Positions 34,515-43,576 of a DNA stretch of 64,000 bases are shown here, piece by piece. How positions within the stretch are numbered: position 1 is the first letter of the stretch; each line of letters begins with the position of its first letter. The translations under genes were made by a program, and so were the position numbers. This DNA is from Fodinibacter sp963763015 (GTDB lineage Bacteria > Actinomycetota > Actinomycetes > Actinomycetales > Dermatophilaceae): the NCBI GenBank assembly GCA_963763015.1, contig CAVXML010000007.1:124001-188000 (forward strand). The letters run 5' to 3'. The notes under the pieces are model-generated. The model did no database searches and had not been told where the DNA came from. It saw only the letters and a program-made list of their open reading frames with translations.

Positions 34515-36550
34515 CGATTGCACCGCTCGCCCGTACGGCGTGGGACGCCCTGCCCCAGGCCTTCGCCAAGCTGGACCCCCGTCACACGTTCCACGCACCC
34601 GTCATCTTCGTCGTGTGGGTCGGGTCGGTCCTCACCACCGTGCTCGCCGTGGTCGACCCCTCGGTGTTCTCGATCTGGGTCACCGTGTGGCTCTGGGCCA
34701 CCGTGCTGTTCGCCAACCTCGCGGAGGCCGTTGCCGAGGGCCGCGGCAAGGCCCAGGCCGAGACGCTGCGCAGGGCCCGGACCGAGACCGCTGCCCGGCG
34801 CCTGCGCGCGGACGGTACCGAGGAGCAGGTGCCCGGCACCGAGCTGCGCGTCGGCGACCTCGTCGTCGTCGAGGCCGGCCAGGTCATCCCGGGCGACGGC
34901 GACGTCGTCGAGGGAGTGGCGACGGTCGACGAGTCGGCGATCACCGGGGAGTCCGCACCCGTCATCCGCGAGTCCGGCGGGGACCGGTGCGCCGTCACCG
35001 GTGGCACGACCGTGCTGTCGGACCGGATCGTCGTCCGGGTGACCAGCAGGCCGGGTGAGACCTTCATCGACCGGATGATCGCTCTCGTCGAGGGCGCGGC
35101 CCGTCAGAAGACGCCCAACGAGATCGCCCTGACGATCCTGCTCACCACGCTGACCCTGATCTTCATGTTCGCCGTCGGCGCCATCCAGCCGATGGCGATC
35201 TACTCGGGGTCGCGCCTGTCACTCGTCGTGCTCGTCGCCCTGCTCGTCTGCCTCATCCCCACGACGATCGGGGCACTGCTGTCGGCCATCGGCATCGCCG
35301 GCATGGACCGCCTCGTGCAGCACAACGTGCTCGCGATGTCCGGCCGCGCGGTCGAGGCCGCCGGCGACGTGAGCACCCTGCTGCTCGACAAGACCGGCAC
35401 GGTCACCTTCGGGAACCGCCAGGCGAGCGATGTGGTTCCCGTGGAAGGGGCCCAGCGCGCGGACGTGCTCCGTGCGGCGTACCTGTCCTCCTTGGCGGAC
35501 GAGACCCCCGAAGGCCGCTCGATCGTCGACCACGCGCTGTCGGCGGGGATCGACCCGTCCACCGGCTCGTTCGCCGAGCTGCGCCGGGCCGGCGCGCAGT
35601 TCGTGCCGTTCACGGCGTCGACGCGGATGTCCGGCGTGGACCTCCCCGACGGCACGTCGGTGCGCAAGGGCGCGGGGTCCGCCGTCGCCTCGTGGGTCGA
35701 GGCCTCCGGTGGCCGCGTCGCCCGCGACCTCCACTACGCCGTCGACGGCATCAGCGCGACCGGCGGCACCCCCCTCGTCGTCGCCATCTCGGAACCGGGG
35801 GAACCGGCGCGAACCCTGGGTGTCGTCCACCTCAAGGACATCGTCAAGCCCGGCATGCGGGAGCGCTTCGACCAGCTGCGGTCGATGGGTATCCGCACCG
35901 TGATGATCACCGGCGACAACCCACGCACGGCCGCCGCGATCGCCGCCGAGGCGGGTGTCGACGACTTCCTCGCCGAGGCGACGCCCGAGGACAAGATGGC
36001 GCTCATCAGGGCCGAGCAGGAGGGCGGCAAGCTCGTCGCGATGACCGGCGACGGCACCAACGACGCCCCGGCGCTGGCTCAGGCCGACGTCGGCGTGGCG
36101 ATGAACACCGGCACCTCGGCCGCCAAGGAGGCCGGCAACATGGTCGACCTCGACAGCGACCCGACCAAGCTCATCGACGTCGTGGCCATCGGCAAGCAGC
36201 TGCTCATCACGCGCGGAGCGCTGACGACCTTCTCGATCGCCAACGACGTCGCGAAGTACTTCGCGATCATCCCGGCGATGTTCGTCGGCATCTACCCGGG
36301 CCTCGACGCACTCAACGTCATGGACCTGTCCAGCCCCGAGTCGGCGATGCTGTCGGCCGTCATCTTCAACGCGCTCATCATCGTCGCGCTCATCCCCCTG
36401 TCGCTGCGAGGCGTGACGTACCGGCCGGTGTCCGCGCACCGGATGCTGCGCCGCAACCTGCTTGTCTACGGGCTCGGCGGCCTCGTGGCGCCCTTCGCCG
36501 GGATCAAGCTCCTCGACCTCGTCGTGTCCCTCCTCCCCGGACTCCGGTGA
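34511..36550 (+). CDS. kdpB: Potassium-transporting ATPase subunit B (P-type ATPase)
   Basis: KdpB hydrolyses ATP to drive the Kdp pump. The 679-residue protein shows TGESAPV, the phosphorylation site LLLDKTGTVTFGN with Asp293, the helix-4 CLIPTTIGALLSAIG segment, KGAGSAV, and the hinge MTGDGTNDAPALAQADVGVAMNTGT. Membrane segments follow the class IA pattern. ATG at 34511 overlaps the kdpA stop; the gene ends in a GTGA overlap with kdpC. Confidence 0.97.
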   Translation: MTIAPLARTAWDALPQAFAKLDPRHTFHAPVIFVVWVGSVLTTVLAVVDPSVFSIWVTVWLWATVLFANLAEAVAEGRGKAQAETLRRARTETAARRLRADGTEEQVPGTELRVGDLVVVEAGQVIPGDGDVVEGVATVDESAITGESAPVIRESGGDRCAVTGGTTVLSDRIVVRVTSRPGETFIDRMIALVEGAARQKTPNEIALTILLTTLTLIFMFAVGAIQPMAIYSGSRLSLVVLVALLVCLIPTTIGALLSAIGIAGMDRLVQHNVLAMSGRAVEAAGDVSTLLLDKTGTVTFGNRQASDVVPVEGAQRADVLRAAYLSSLADETPEGRSIVDHALSAGIDPSTGSFAELRRAGAQFVPFTASTRMSGVDLPDGTSVRKGAGSAVASWVEASGGRVARDLHYAVDGISATGGTPLVVAISEPGEPARTLGVVHLKDIVKPGMRERFDQLRSMGIRTVMITGDNPRTAAAIAAEAGVDDFLAEATPEDKMALIRAEQEGGKLVAMTGDGTNDAPALAQADVGVAMNTGTSAAKEAGNMVDLDSDPTKLIDVVAIGKQLLITRGALTTFSIANDVAKYFAIIPAMFVGIYPGLDALNVMDLSSPESAMLSAVIFNALIIVALIPLSLRGVTYRPVSAHRMLRRNLLVYGLGGLVAPFAGIKLLDLVVSLLPGLR

Positions 36551-37146
36551 TCGCCGTGGCCGTCGCCCGCCAGCTCTTCGCATCGCTCAAGGTGCTGCTC
36601 GTGCTCACCGTCGTGCTCGGTGTGCTCTACCCCGCGGCGATCCTGGGGGTCGGACTGGGCATGCCCATCCGGGCGAAGGGGTCCCTCATCGAGGTCGACG
36701 GCCGGGTCGTCGGCTCGAGCCTCCTCGGTCAGGCCGCCGAGGGTCCCGAGTGGTTCCACGCCCGCCCCTCGGCGTCCGGCCACGCCGGTGACACCAGCGG
36801 CGGGTCGAACCTGGGCCCCAGCTCCGAGGAGCTCGCCTCGACGGTCGAGGACCGGGCTGCCGCGCTGCGCGCGGCCAACCCCGACGCGCCCGCGGAGATC
36901 CCACCCGACGCGCTCACGGCATCCGGCAGCGGTCTCGACCCCCACATCTCGCCGGAGTACGCCGCGTACCAGGCACCCCGGGTCGCGCAGGTGCGCGGCA
37001 TCTCGCTGGAGGAGATGGAGGCGCTGATCGCCGAGCACACCGAGGAGGCCGCCCTCGGCTTCCTGGGTGAGGAGCGGGTCAACGTGACCGAGCTCAATGT
37101 CGACCTGGCGACGGCGGCGGTCTCCGCCGCTCGTCCGGGAGAATGA
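36547..37146 (+). CDS. kdpC: Potassium-transporting ATPase subunit C
   Basis: KdpC assists ATP binding by KdpB and complex assembly. The 199-residue sequence has one N-terminal membrane helix (LKVLLVLTVVLGVLYPAAIL) and the extracytoplasmic domain with GSSLLGQ, FHARPSASG, GGSNLGPSS, DALTASGSGLDPHISPEYA and QVPRVA-like AYQAPRVAQVRG, all family hallmarks. The start GTG at 36547 overlaps the kdpB stop in GTGA. Confidence 0.95.
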   Translation: MIAVAVARQLFASLKVLLVLTVVLGVLYPAAILGVGLGMPIRAKGSLIEVDGRVVGSSLLGQAAEGPEWFHARPSASGHAGDTSGGSNLGPSSEELASTVEDRAAALRAANPDAPAEIPPDALTASGSGLDPHISPEYAAYQAPRVAQVRGISLEEMEALIAEHTEEAALGFLGEERVNVTELNVDLATAAVSAARPGE

Positions 37147-37150
37147 CCCC

Positions 37151-39829
37151 ATGGCACGCGGCCGACTGCGCATCTACCTCGGGGCGGCCCCTGGGGTCGG
37201 CAAGACGGTGGCCATGCTCGACGAGGGACGACGACGTCTCGCCCGGGGCACCGACGTCGTCGTCGGCCTCGTCGAGACCCACGGCCGGAGCTACACCACC
37301 GACATGGTCGAGGGCCTCGAGGTGGTGCCGCGCATGCGGGTCATCCACCGCGGCGTGGAGCTCGAGGACATGGACCTGGATGCCGTGCTGGCCCGTCGGC
37401 CTGCCGTGGCCCTCATCGACGAGCTCGCCCACACGAACGCTCCGGGCGCACGCCACGAGAAGCGGTGGCAGGACATCGACGAGCTCCTCGATGCGGGCAT
37501 CGACGTGATCTCGACGGTCAACATCCAGCACCTCGAGTCGCTCAACGACGTCGTCGAGTCGATCACGGGCGTCGTTCAGCGCGAGACGGTGCCGGACGAG
37601 GTGGTGCGTCGAGCCGACCAGATCGAGCTCGTGGACATGACGCCCGAGGCGCTGCGCCGCCGGTTGGCGCACGGCAACGTCTACCGGGCCGAGAAGGTGG
37701 ATGCAGCGCTGGCGAACTACTTCCGCGTCGGCAACCTCTCCGCGCTGCGCGAGCTCGCACTGCTCTGGCTGGCCGACCGGGTTGAGGAGGGCCTCGGCCG
37801 CTATCGGGCCGACCACGGCATCGACTCGTCGTGGCCCACCCGGGAGCGGGTCGTCGTGGCCCTCTCCGGCGGCCCCGAGGGCGAGACCCTGTTGCGGCGC
37901 GGGGCGCGGATCGCCTCGCGCGGCGCCGGGGGCGAGCTGCTCGCCGTGCACGTGGCCCGGTCCGACGGTCTCAGCGGCCCCCCGCTGCCCGCTCTCGCCA
38001 CGCTGCGGCGACTGACCGACGAGCTCGGCGGCTCGTGGCACACGGTGACGGGAGAGGACCCCGCGGAGGCGATCCTGGACGTGGCCCGTGGCGTCAACGC
38101 CTCCCAGGTCGTCATCGGCAGCACCCGCCGACCGCGGTGGCGCACGCTTGCGGTGCCGAGCACGACCGAGGAGGTCATCACCCACTCCGGTGACATCGAC
38201 GTGCACGTGGTGACCCACTCGTTCGCCGCCGGTCGTGGGTGGCGAGTGCCGCGAGCAGCGCTGCCGCGCAGACGGGTTCGGCTGGGCTACGCCGCCGCTC
38301 TGATCGCCCCGACCGTGCTCACCGGACTGCTCGTCCTCCTGCCCGAGGATCCCGGCCTGCCCCTCACCGTCCCGCTCTACCTGCTGCTCACGGTGCTCGT
38401 CGCGCTGCTGGGTGGCATCGGCCCCGCGCTCCTCGGCGCCGTGTTGTCGTCGCTGCTGCTCAACTGGTTCTTCACCCACCCGGTCGGCACCCTCACGATC
38501 TCGCAGCCGGAGAATGCCGTGGCTCTCGTCGTGTTCGTGCTCGTGGCGATCGTGGTGGCCTTCGTCGTCCACACGAGCGCACGACGGGCCGAGCGAGCGG
38601 TGGCGGCACAGCGGGAGTCGGCAGCGCTGGCCGAGCTGACCCACACCCTGCTGGGGTCCACCGACCAGATGAGCGTGCTGCTCGACCATGCCGTCGACAT
38701 GTTCGGGGCCCGTTCGGCCAAGGTCGTGCGCCGGGCCACTGCGGACGAGCCCGCGGAGGTCGTGGCCGAGAGCGAGGCGGCGACGCCCGTCCCGACCGGG
38801 GGTGAGAGTGCGGCATCCAGCGACGTCACCGAGAGCCGCGCCGCCGCGGACGACACGCACGACCTCGTGCTCGTCGGTGCCCCGGTACCTGCCGACCGGC
38901 AGCGCCTTCTGGCGGCCTTCGCCGCCCACGCGGGGGCGATCCTCCAGCGCCGCACGCTGCAACGTGCCGCGGGTGAGGCCGCCCTGCTGGCCCGGGACAA
39001 CTCCGCGCGCACGGCACTGCTCTCGGCGGTGTCGCACGACCTGCGCACACCACTCGCCGGGATCAAGGCGGCCATCGGGAGCCTCCGCTCACACGAGGTG
39101 ACCTTCTCGCCGGAGGACGAGGCGGAACTGCAGGCCGCCATCGAGGACTCGGCCGACCGGCTGGACTCGCTCATCGGCAACCTTCTCGACATGTCCCGCC
39201 TGCAGGCGGGGGCGCTCGTCGCGACTCCTCGCCCCGTCGACCTGGGCGAGGTCGTGCCGGCGACAGTGGCCTCCGTGTCGGAGCCGGACCGCGTGGACTG
39301 GTCGCTCGACCCGGACGCCCGCCTGGTGCTCGCCGACGCGGGGCTGCTCGACCGGGTTCTGGGCAACGTCATCGAGAACGCCCTGCGCCACCAGCCGGCC
39401 CCGGGCAGGGTGCGTGTGGCCACCAGTGGCCTCGGCGGGCGCACCCAGGTGCGCGTGGTCGACACCGGGCCGGGCGTGCCCGAGCGGGCACGTGAGCAGA
39501 TCTTCCTGCCGTTCCAGCGGTCCGGTGACGCCCCGTCCGGCGACGGAGTCGGCCTCGGGCTCGCCGTCGCGCGCGGCCTCGCCGAGGCGATGGGGGGTGA
39601 GGTGTCGGCGGAGGAGACGCCCGGCGGAGGGCTCACGATGGTCGTCGAGCTGCCGGCCGCACCGGGGGAGCCGGGACGTCCAGGCGACTCGACCGCACCG
39701 CTCGGCTCGACCGCACCGCTCGGCGCGGCAGTGCAGGGCAGCTCCACCGCTCCTGAAGGGTCGAGTCCACCGGTCACGTCGACCGCGCCCACCAGATCGA
39801 CCGCGACGGACGGGGCGCGCCATGGCTGA
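37151..39829 (+). CDS. kdpD: Osmosensitive K+ channel sensor histidine kinase
   Basis: KdpD senses low K+ or osmotic stress and phosphorylates KdpE. The 892-residue protein begins with the KdpD domain (YLGAAPGVGKTVAMLDEG, a Walker A loop at residues 11-19; DELAHTNAPG), then a universal-stress-protein-like domain, four helices of the DUF4118 domain (LGYAAALIAPTVLTGLLVLLP, LSSLLLNWFFTHPVGTLTI), a GAF-like region, the H-box SHDLRTPLAGIKAAIGSLRS with His629, and the ATPase boxes VIENALRH and GVGLGLAVARGLAEAMGG. The start ATG follows kdpC by four bases. The last 50 residues are a Ser/Thr/Ala/Pro-rich tail containing an 18-bp tandem repeat. Confidence 0.95.
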   Translation: MARGRLRIYLGAAPGVGKTVAMLDEGRRRLARGTDVVVGLVETHGRSYTTDMVEGLEVVPRMRVIHRGVELEDMDLDAVLARRPAVALIDELAHTNAPGARHEKRWQDIDELLDAGIDVISTVNIQHLESLNDVVESITGVVQRETVPDEVVRRADQIELVDMTPEALRRRLAHGNVYRAEKVDAALANYFRVGNLSALRELALLWLADRVEEGLGRYRADHGIDSSWPTRERVVVALSGGPEGETLLRRGARIASRGAGGELLAVHVARSDGLSGPPLPALATLRRLTDELGGSWHTVTGEDPAEAILDVARGVNASQVVIGSTRRPRWRTLAVPSTTEEVITHSGDIDVHVVTHSFAAGRGWRVPRAALPRRRVRLGYAAALIAPTVLTGLLVLLPEDPGLPLTVPLYLLLTVLVALLGGIGPALLGAVLSSLLLNWFFTHPVGTLTISQPENAVALVVFVLVAIVVAFVVHTSARRAERAVAAQRESAALAELTHTLLGSTDQMSVLLDHAVDMFGARSAKVVRRATADEPAEVVAESEAATPVPTGGESAASSDVTESRAAADDTHDLVLVGAPVPADRQRLLAAFAAHAGAILQRRTLQRAAGEAALLARDNSARTALLSAVSHDLRTPLAGIKAAIGSLRSHEVTFSPEDEAELQAAIEDSADRLDSLIGNLLDMSRLQAGALVATPRPVDLGEVVPATVASVSEPDRVDWSLDPDARLVLADAGLLDRVLGNVIENALRHQPAPGRVRVATSGLGGRTQVRVVDTGPGVPERAREQIFLPFQRSGDAPSGDGVGLGLAVARGLAEAMGGEVSAEETPGGGLTMVVELPAAPGEPGRPGDSTAPLGSTAPLGAAVQGSSTAPEGSSPPVTSTAPTRSTATDGARHG
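39688..39723. repeat. Two 18-bp perfect tandem repeats in the kdpD 3' end
   Basis: CTCGACCGCACCGCTCGG occurs at 39688-39705 and again at 39706-39723, encoding STAPLG twice in the low-complexity KdpD tail. Further degenerate copies follow in the same tail. Confidence 0.85.
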
Positions 39830-40511
39830 GCGCATTCTCGTCGTCGACGACGACGAGACCATCCGCCGCACCCTGCGGATCAACCTGCGCGCCCGGGGCT
39901 ACGACGTCGAGGTGGTCGGCACCGGTCGTGACGCCCTGTCGACGGTCGAGGACGCACCCCCCGACCTCGTCGTCCTCGACCTGGGCCTGCCCGACATCGG
40001 CGGAGTCGAGGTGCTGCGGACCCTCCGACGCACGTCGAGCGTGCCGGTCGTGGTGCTCTCGGCACGCCACCAGTCGGACGACAAGGTGGAGGCGCTCGAC
40101 GAGGGAGCCGACGACTACGTCACCAAGCCCTTCGGCATGGACGAGCTGATGGCCCGGGTGCGCTCGGCCCTGCGCCGGGGCGGCGCGGATGCCGACTCGT
40201 TCACCGGCATCCCCGAGGTCACCACTGCCGACTTCACCGCGGACTTCTCGACCGTCACCGCGACCCGGGCCGGCGAGCCCGTGCACCTCACGCCGACCGA
40301 GTGGCGCCTGCTCGCCGAGCTCGCCCGGCACCGGGGGAAGGTCGTGACCCAGGGTGACCTGCTGCGCGCGGTGTGGGGCCCGGGATACGGCCGCGAGTCC
40401 AACTACCTGCGGGTGTACGGCAACCAGCTGCGCCGCAAGCTCGAGCCCGACCCCAGCCGTCCGCTGCACATCCTGACCGAGCCCGGCATCGGCTACCGCC
40501 TCGTCGAGTGA
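39822..40511 (+). CDS. kdpE: Response regulator KdpE
   Basis: A 229-residue OmpR-type regulator. The receiver domain has Asp9/Asp10 and phosphoacceptor Asp53 (VVLDLGLPD) and Lys101 (YVTKPFG); the winged-helix DNA-binding domain ends with GRESNYLRVYGNQLRRKLEPD and GIGYRLVE, typical of KdpE. It overlaps the kdpD stop by eight bases. It should activate the kdpF promoter when KdpD is active; I could not identify its binding site. Confidence 0.95.
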   Translation: MAERILVVDDDETIRRTLRINLRARGYDVEVVGTGRDALSTVEDAPPDLVVLDLGLPDIGGVEVLRTLRRTSSVPVVVLSARHQSDDKVEALDEGADDYVTKPFGMDELMARVRSALRRGGADADSFTGIPEVTTADFTADFSTVTATRAGEPVHLTPTEWRLLAELARHRGKVVTQGDLLRAVWGPGYGRESNYLRVYGNQLRRKLEPDPSRPLHILTEPGIGYRLVE

Positions 40512-40594
40512 TGGGTGGGTTCAGATGACGACTGAGCAGCAGCGTGACCCCGACGTACGTGACGTGGTGTCGATCGAGGAGGCGTGATCCCCGG

Positions 40595-41353
40595 ATGAAC
40601 GCACAGCGTGTGATCAGGAAGTACCGAGTGGCAGCCGTGGTGGCCGCGGCCGCGTCCCCGCTCGTCGTCGCTGCACTTCTGTCGCTGGTGCGCGACACGG
40701 TGACTGCGGCCACCGACGTGCTCGTACTGGTCGCGGTCGTGGTTGTCTTCAGCGCCACCGGTCTTCGCGAGGCCGGCCTCACCGCTGCGCTGTCCTCCGC
40801 CGCCTGGTTCGACTTCTTCCTGACCGAGCCGTACAACTCGTTCGCGATCACCGATCCCAACGACCTCGAAGCCGCGGTGCTGCTGCTGGTGATCGGCGGC
40901 ATCGTCACCGAGACCGCGCTGTGGGGACAGCGCAACGAGGCCGCACTGGCCACGGAAGTGGCATACGTCGACGGCGTGCTGGCGGCGGCTGAGAGCGTGG
41001 CGGGCGAACGGAGGACTCCCGAGGAGCACGCGAACGCAATCGGTCTGCGGATCCGAGAGGTGCTCGATCTCGATTCCTGTCGCTTCGAGGTCGGCCCGAC
41101 GGCAGAGCCTTGGGCCTTCACCCTGAACCATGACGGATCCGTCACCCAGGCCGGCCGCACGGTCGACGTCGACCACGACGGCCTACCCGTCGACTCGGTC
41201 GTGGTCCTGCCCGTTCGATCCGGTGGCGAGGTTCGCGGCAGGTTCCTCCTGACTGCCGCGTCTCACGTCGCCCGCCCCAGCGAACGCCAGAGACGGGTCG
41301 CAGTCCTCCTGGCCGACCAGATCACCGGATCCTTGACCGGGCCCGACCTGTGA
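40595..41353 (+). CDS. Stand-alone DUF4118 (KdpD-type membrane) protein
   Basis: A 252-residue protein with a four-helix DUF4118 membrane domain at residues about 10-105 (VAAVVAAAASPLVVAALLSL, VLVLVAVVVVFSATGLREAGL, SSAAWFDFFLTEPYNSFAIT, AVLLLVIGGIVTETALWGQR) followed by a GAF-like soluble domain (RIREVLDLDSCRFEVGP, RSGGEVRGRFLLTAASHV). The KdpD kinase and ATPase domains are absent. It therefore looks like a sensor or scaffold derived from KdpD. A GAGGAGG sequence lies 12 bases before the ATG. It follows kdpE after 83 bases and may be in the same transcript. Confidence 0.8.
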   Translation: MNAQRVIRKYRVAAVVAAAASPLVVAALLSLVRDTVTAATDVLVLVAVVVVFSATGLREAGLTAALSSAAWFDFFLTEPYNSFAITDPNDLEAAVLLLVIGGIVTETALWGQRNEAALATEVAYVDGVLAAAESVAGERRTPEEHANAIGLRIREVLDLDSCRFEVGPTAEPWAFTLNHDGSVTQAGRTVDVDHDGLPVDSVVVLPVRSGGEVRGRFLLTAASHVARPSERQRRVAVLLADQITGSLTGPDL

Positions 41354-41491
41354 GGGCCGGACGGGAGCGACCACGTCCCGCCCAGCACGGGCACCGCTCC
41401 GGGGCTCACGCGCCGTTCGACCCCGAGAGCGTGCTCGTGGCCACTCAGCCCTACGCTGTGCACTGGCACGTATGTGGGAAGGGAGCACGGG

Positions 41492-41869
41492 ATGACGGGC
41501 TCGACCGAACGCACCGTGCTCATCCTGGAGGACGACCCCCTCATCTCTGCCTTCATGGAGAAGGCGCTTCGCAAGAAGGGCTACGACGTCGAGTCCTTCG
41601 AACGAGGCCACTCCGCCCTCGAGCGGGCGACCTCAGGCCCGGCCGGGGTGCTGCTGCTCGACCTCGGCCTGCCTGACATCGACGGGCTCGAGGTGCTGCG
41701 CCGCCTCAGGGCTGCACAGTCCGACCTTCCCGTGGTCGTGGTGACCTCGCGGAGCGACCCGGGCGATCGAGTGGAGGCCACGACGCTCGGCGTCCACGGC
41801 TACATCGTCAAGCCGTTTCCCCTCGCCGACCTGATTGCGGCCGTGGAAGGCTCCCTCGGGCCCCGCTGA
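41492..41869 (+). CDS. Single-domain response regulator
   Basis: A 125-residue protein made only of a receiver domain: VLILEDDPLISAFMEKAL with acidic residues at 13-15, phosphoacceptor Asp57 in LLLDLGLPDIDG, the conserved Thr/Ser in VVVTSRSD and Lys in YIVKPFPLADL. There is no DNA-binding or enzymatic output domain, so it must act by protein contact or as a phosphate sink. GGGAGC lies before the ATG. No kinase is adjacent on this strand; the convergent sensor kinase at 42033-43457 or KdpD are possible partners. Confidence 0.85.
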   Translation: MTGSTERTVLILEDDPLISAFMEKALRKKGYDVESFERGHSALERATSGPAGVLLLDLGLPDIDGLEVLRRLRAAQSDLPVVVVTSRSDPGDRVEATTLGVHGYIVKPFPLADLIAAVEGSLGPR

Positions 41870-42032
41870 CCGCACCGACCCGAAGAGAGTCGTCCGGGGG
41901 ACGGGACGGGCCCACTGACCGCCGGCCGCCGCCGTCATCCGACTGCCGTACGTCAGGGTCCCGCGCAGCATCACCGGGGGGTCGTCATGGGTGAGATGCG
42001 TCCTGGCACGACTCGACCCACCCGATGGGGCA

Positions 42033-43457
42033 TCACTGCTTGCGGTCGACGACCTCTGCGGGGAACGAGACCTCGAAGCGCGCACCCCGGCCGCCCCGTC
42101 CCCGCACCACGCGGGCCGTCCCGCCGTGGGCCTCCGCGATGGCGGAGACGATCGACAGCCCCAGGCCGGAGCTGCGCCCGCCGCGACCCCGGGCGAACCG
42201 TTCGAAGATCCGCTGCTCGTCACCGGGTGCCACGCCCGGGCCGTCGTCCTCGAGCCAGATGACCACGGCCCTCCCGTCGACCGCCGACCCGAGGCGAACG
42301 GTGGCGGTGGCCGGCGAGTGCTGGCAGGCGTTCTCGGCCAGCTGCGTGACGGCCTGGGTCAGGCGCTGGGCGTCCGCGACGACGGTCGCATGCGCTGCGC
42401 TCTCCAGGACCCACGCCCGCGAGCACAGGACGGAGGTCTTGCGGAACACGTCCTGCGTCCACTCCTCGAGGTCCAGCGGGCCGAGGTCGAGGAAGTCCGG
42501 GCGCTCGGCACGCGCCAGGGTGAGCAGGTCCTCGACCATCCGGTTCATGCGGTCTATCTCGTCGGTGATGAGCGCCGTCGTGGCCGCCCGCTCCTCGGGC
42601 TCGTCCTCGAGGTCGAGGAGCTCGAGGTGTCCGCGGATCACCGTGAGGGGCGCCCTGAGCTCGTGGCTGGCCTCGTCGAGGAAACGCCGCTGGTTGGAGA
42701 ACGCCGACTCCAAGCGGCCGATCATGTCGTTGAAGGCCATCGCGATCTGAGAGGCTTCGTCCCTGCCCCGCACGGGGATCCGCTGGGTCAGGCCAGTCTC
42801 GGTGATGGTGAGAGCCGTGTCGGCGAGCTGTCGCAGCGGTCGGAGCACCCGGCCGGCAAGGGCGTACCCGATGAGGGTCGCCACGACGATCGTGGCCGCC
42901 AGGATCAGGGCCTGGGTCGTGACGGCGTCGTCGATCTCGGCACGCTCGGCTCGGGGGAAGTTCGCCGCAATGAAATGCCCCTGCCGGTTGCCCGCCGAGA
43001 TCGGCAGGACCACGTAGCTGATGTCGCCGGCCTCCGTGGGCAGGGTCCCGGACAGGGGCTCGCTCTGGCTCAACCAGAACTCGATCGGCGCGGCCAGTCC
43101 GGTCACCGGGAGGGCCTCCGAGTCGGCCTCGGTCTTGTAGGGCGTCCGGTCGACGAAGGTCAGCAGCGTCTCGCCCTCGTCGGGGACCTCACGGGCGTAG
43201 TAGAGGTCGAAGACCGCCTCGAGGTCGTCCCCGAACGGCTTGCCGGTGAGGGGGTCGGTGCCCGCGGCGAGCAGGCGGAACTCCTCCAGCTCGCGCGTCA
43301 GCGCGGTGCGGATCTCGACGTCGAGGCGCTCGGCCAGGACGTTGCGGAGCAGCACCAGCGACACGGCGTACGAGAAGGCAAGGAGGATGGCCATGGCGGC
43401 AAGGATGCGCAGGCGCATGTTGCCGAACAGCCGCTGGGTGCGGATGAAGTCCCGCAT
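42033..43457 (-). CDS. Sensor histidine kinase without an adjacent OmpR regulator
   Basis: A 474-residue membrane kinase. First membrane helix at residues 15-40, extracytoplasmic sensor region 41-180 (TGKPFGDDLEAVFDLYYARE, PDEGETLLTFVDRTPY), second helix 182-202, HAMP domain (GRVLRPLRQLADTALTITE), H-box ASHELRAPLTVIRGHLELLD with His265, and ATPase boxes (QLAENACQHS, EDDGPGVAPGDE, GLGLSIVSAIAEAHGG). It is closely related to the kinases at 56442 and 58991. It lies downstream of the giant surface-protein gene on the same strand, after a strong hairpin. Confidence 0.9.
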   Translation of the reverse strand: MRDFIRTQRLFGNMRLRILAAMAILLAFSYAVSLVLLRNVLAERLDVEIRTALTRELEEFRLLAAGTDPLTGKPFGDDLEAVFDLYYAREVPDEGETLLTFVDRTPYKTEADSEALPVTGLAAPIEFWLSQSEPLSGTLPTEAGDISYVVLPISAGNRQGHFIAANFPRAERAEIDDAVTTQALILAATIVVATLIGYALAGRVLRPLRQLADTALTITETGLTQRIPVRGRDEASQIAMAFNDMIGRLESAFSNQRRFLDEASHELRAPLTVIRGHLELLDLEDEPEERAATTALITDEIDRMNRMVEDLLTLARAERPDFLDLGPLDLEEWTQDVFRKTSVLCSRAWVLESAAHATVVADAQRLTQAVTQLAENACQHSPATATVRLGSAVDGRAVVIWLEDDGPGVAPGDEQRIFERFARGRGGRSSGLGLSIVSAIAEAHGGTARVVRGRGGRGARFEVSFPAEVVDRKQ

Positions 43458-43517
43458 CTCGCGAGCGTAGCGGTGCGTCCACCCGGGCGTCCGGGCCTTG
43501 GGGCGGATGCGGCGAAG

Positions 43518-43557
43518 CCGGCCCCCGCTCCCCCGGAGGGTCGGGAGCGGGGGCCGG
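43518..43557 (-). terminator. Strong 15-bp hairpin after the giant gene
   Basis: CCGGCCCCCGCTCCC at 43518-43532 pairs perfectly with GGGAGCGGGGGCCGG at 43543-43557 around a 10-base loop. It starts 19 bases after the giant gene stop and separates it from the downstream sensor kinase. No T tract follows. Confidence 0.7.
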
Positions 43558-43576
43558 TCGACGTGCGGCGCGCTGG

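Noticed and set aside
37094..39037. A 647-codon minus-strand frame opposite kdpD
   Set aside because: No domain; kdpD is certain from its motifs and operon position.
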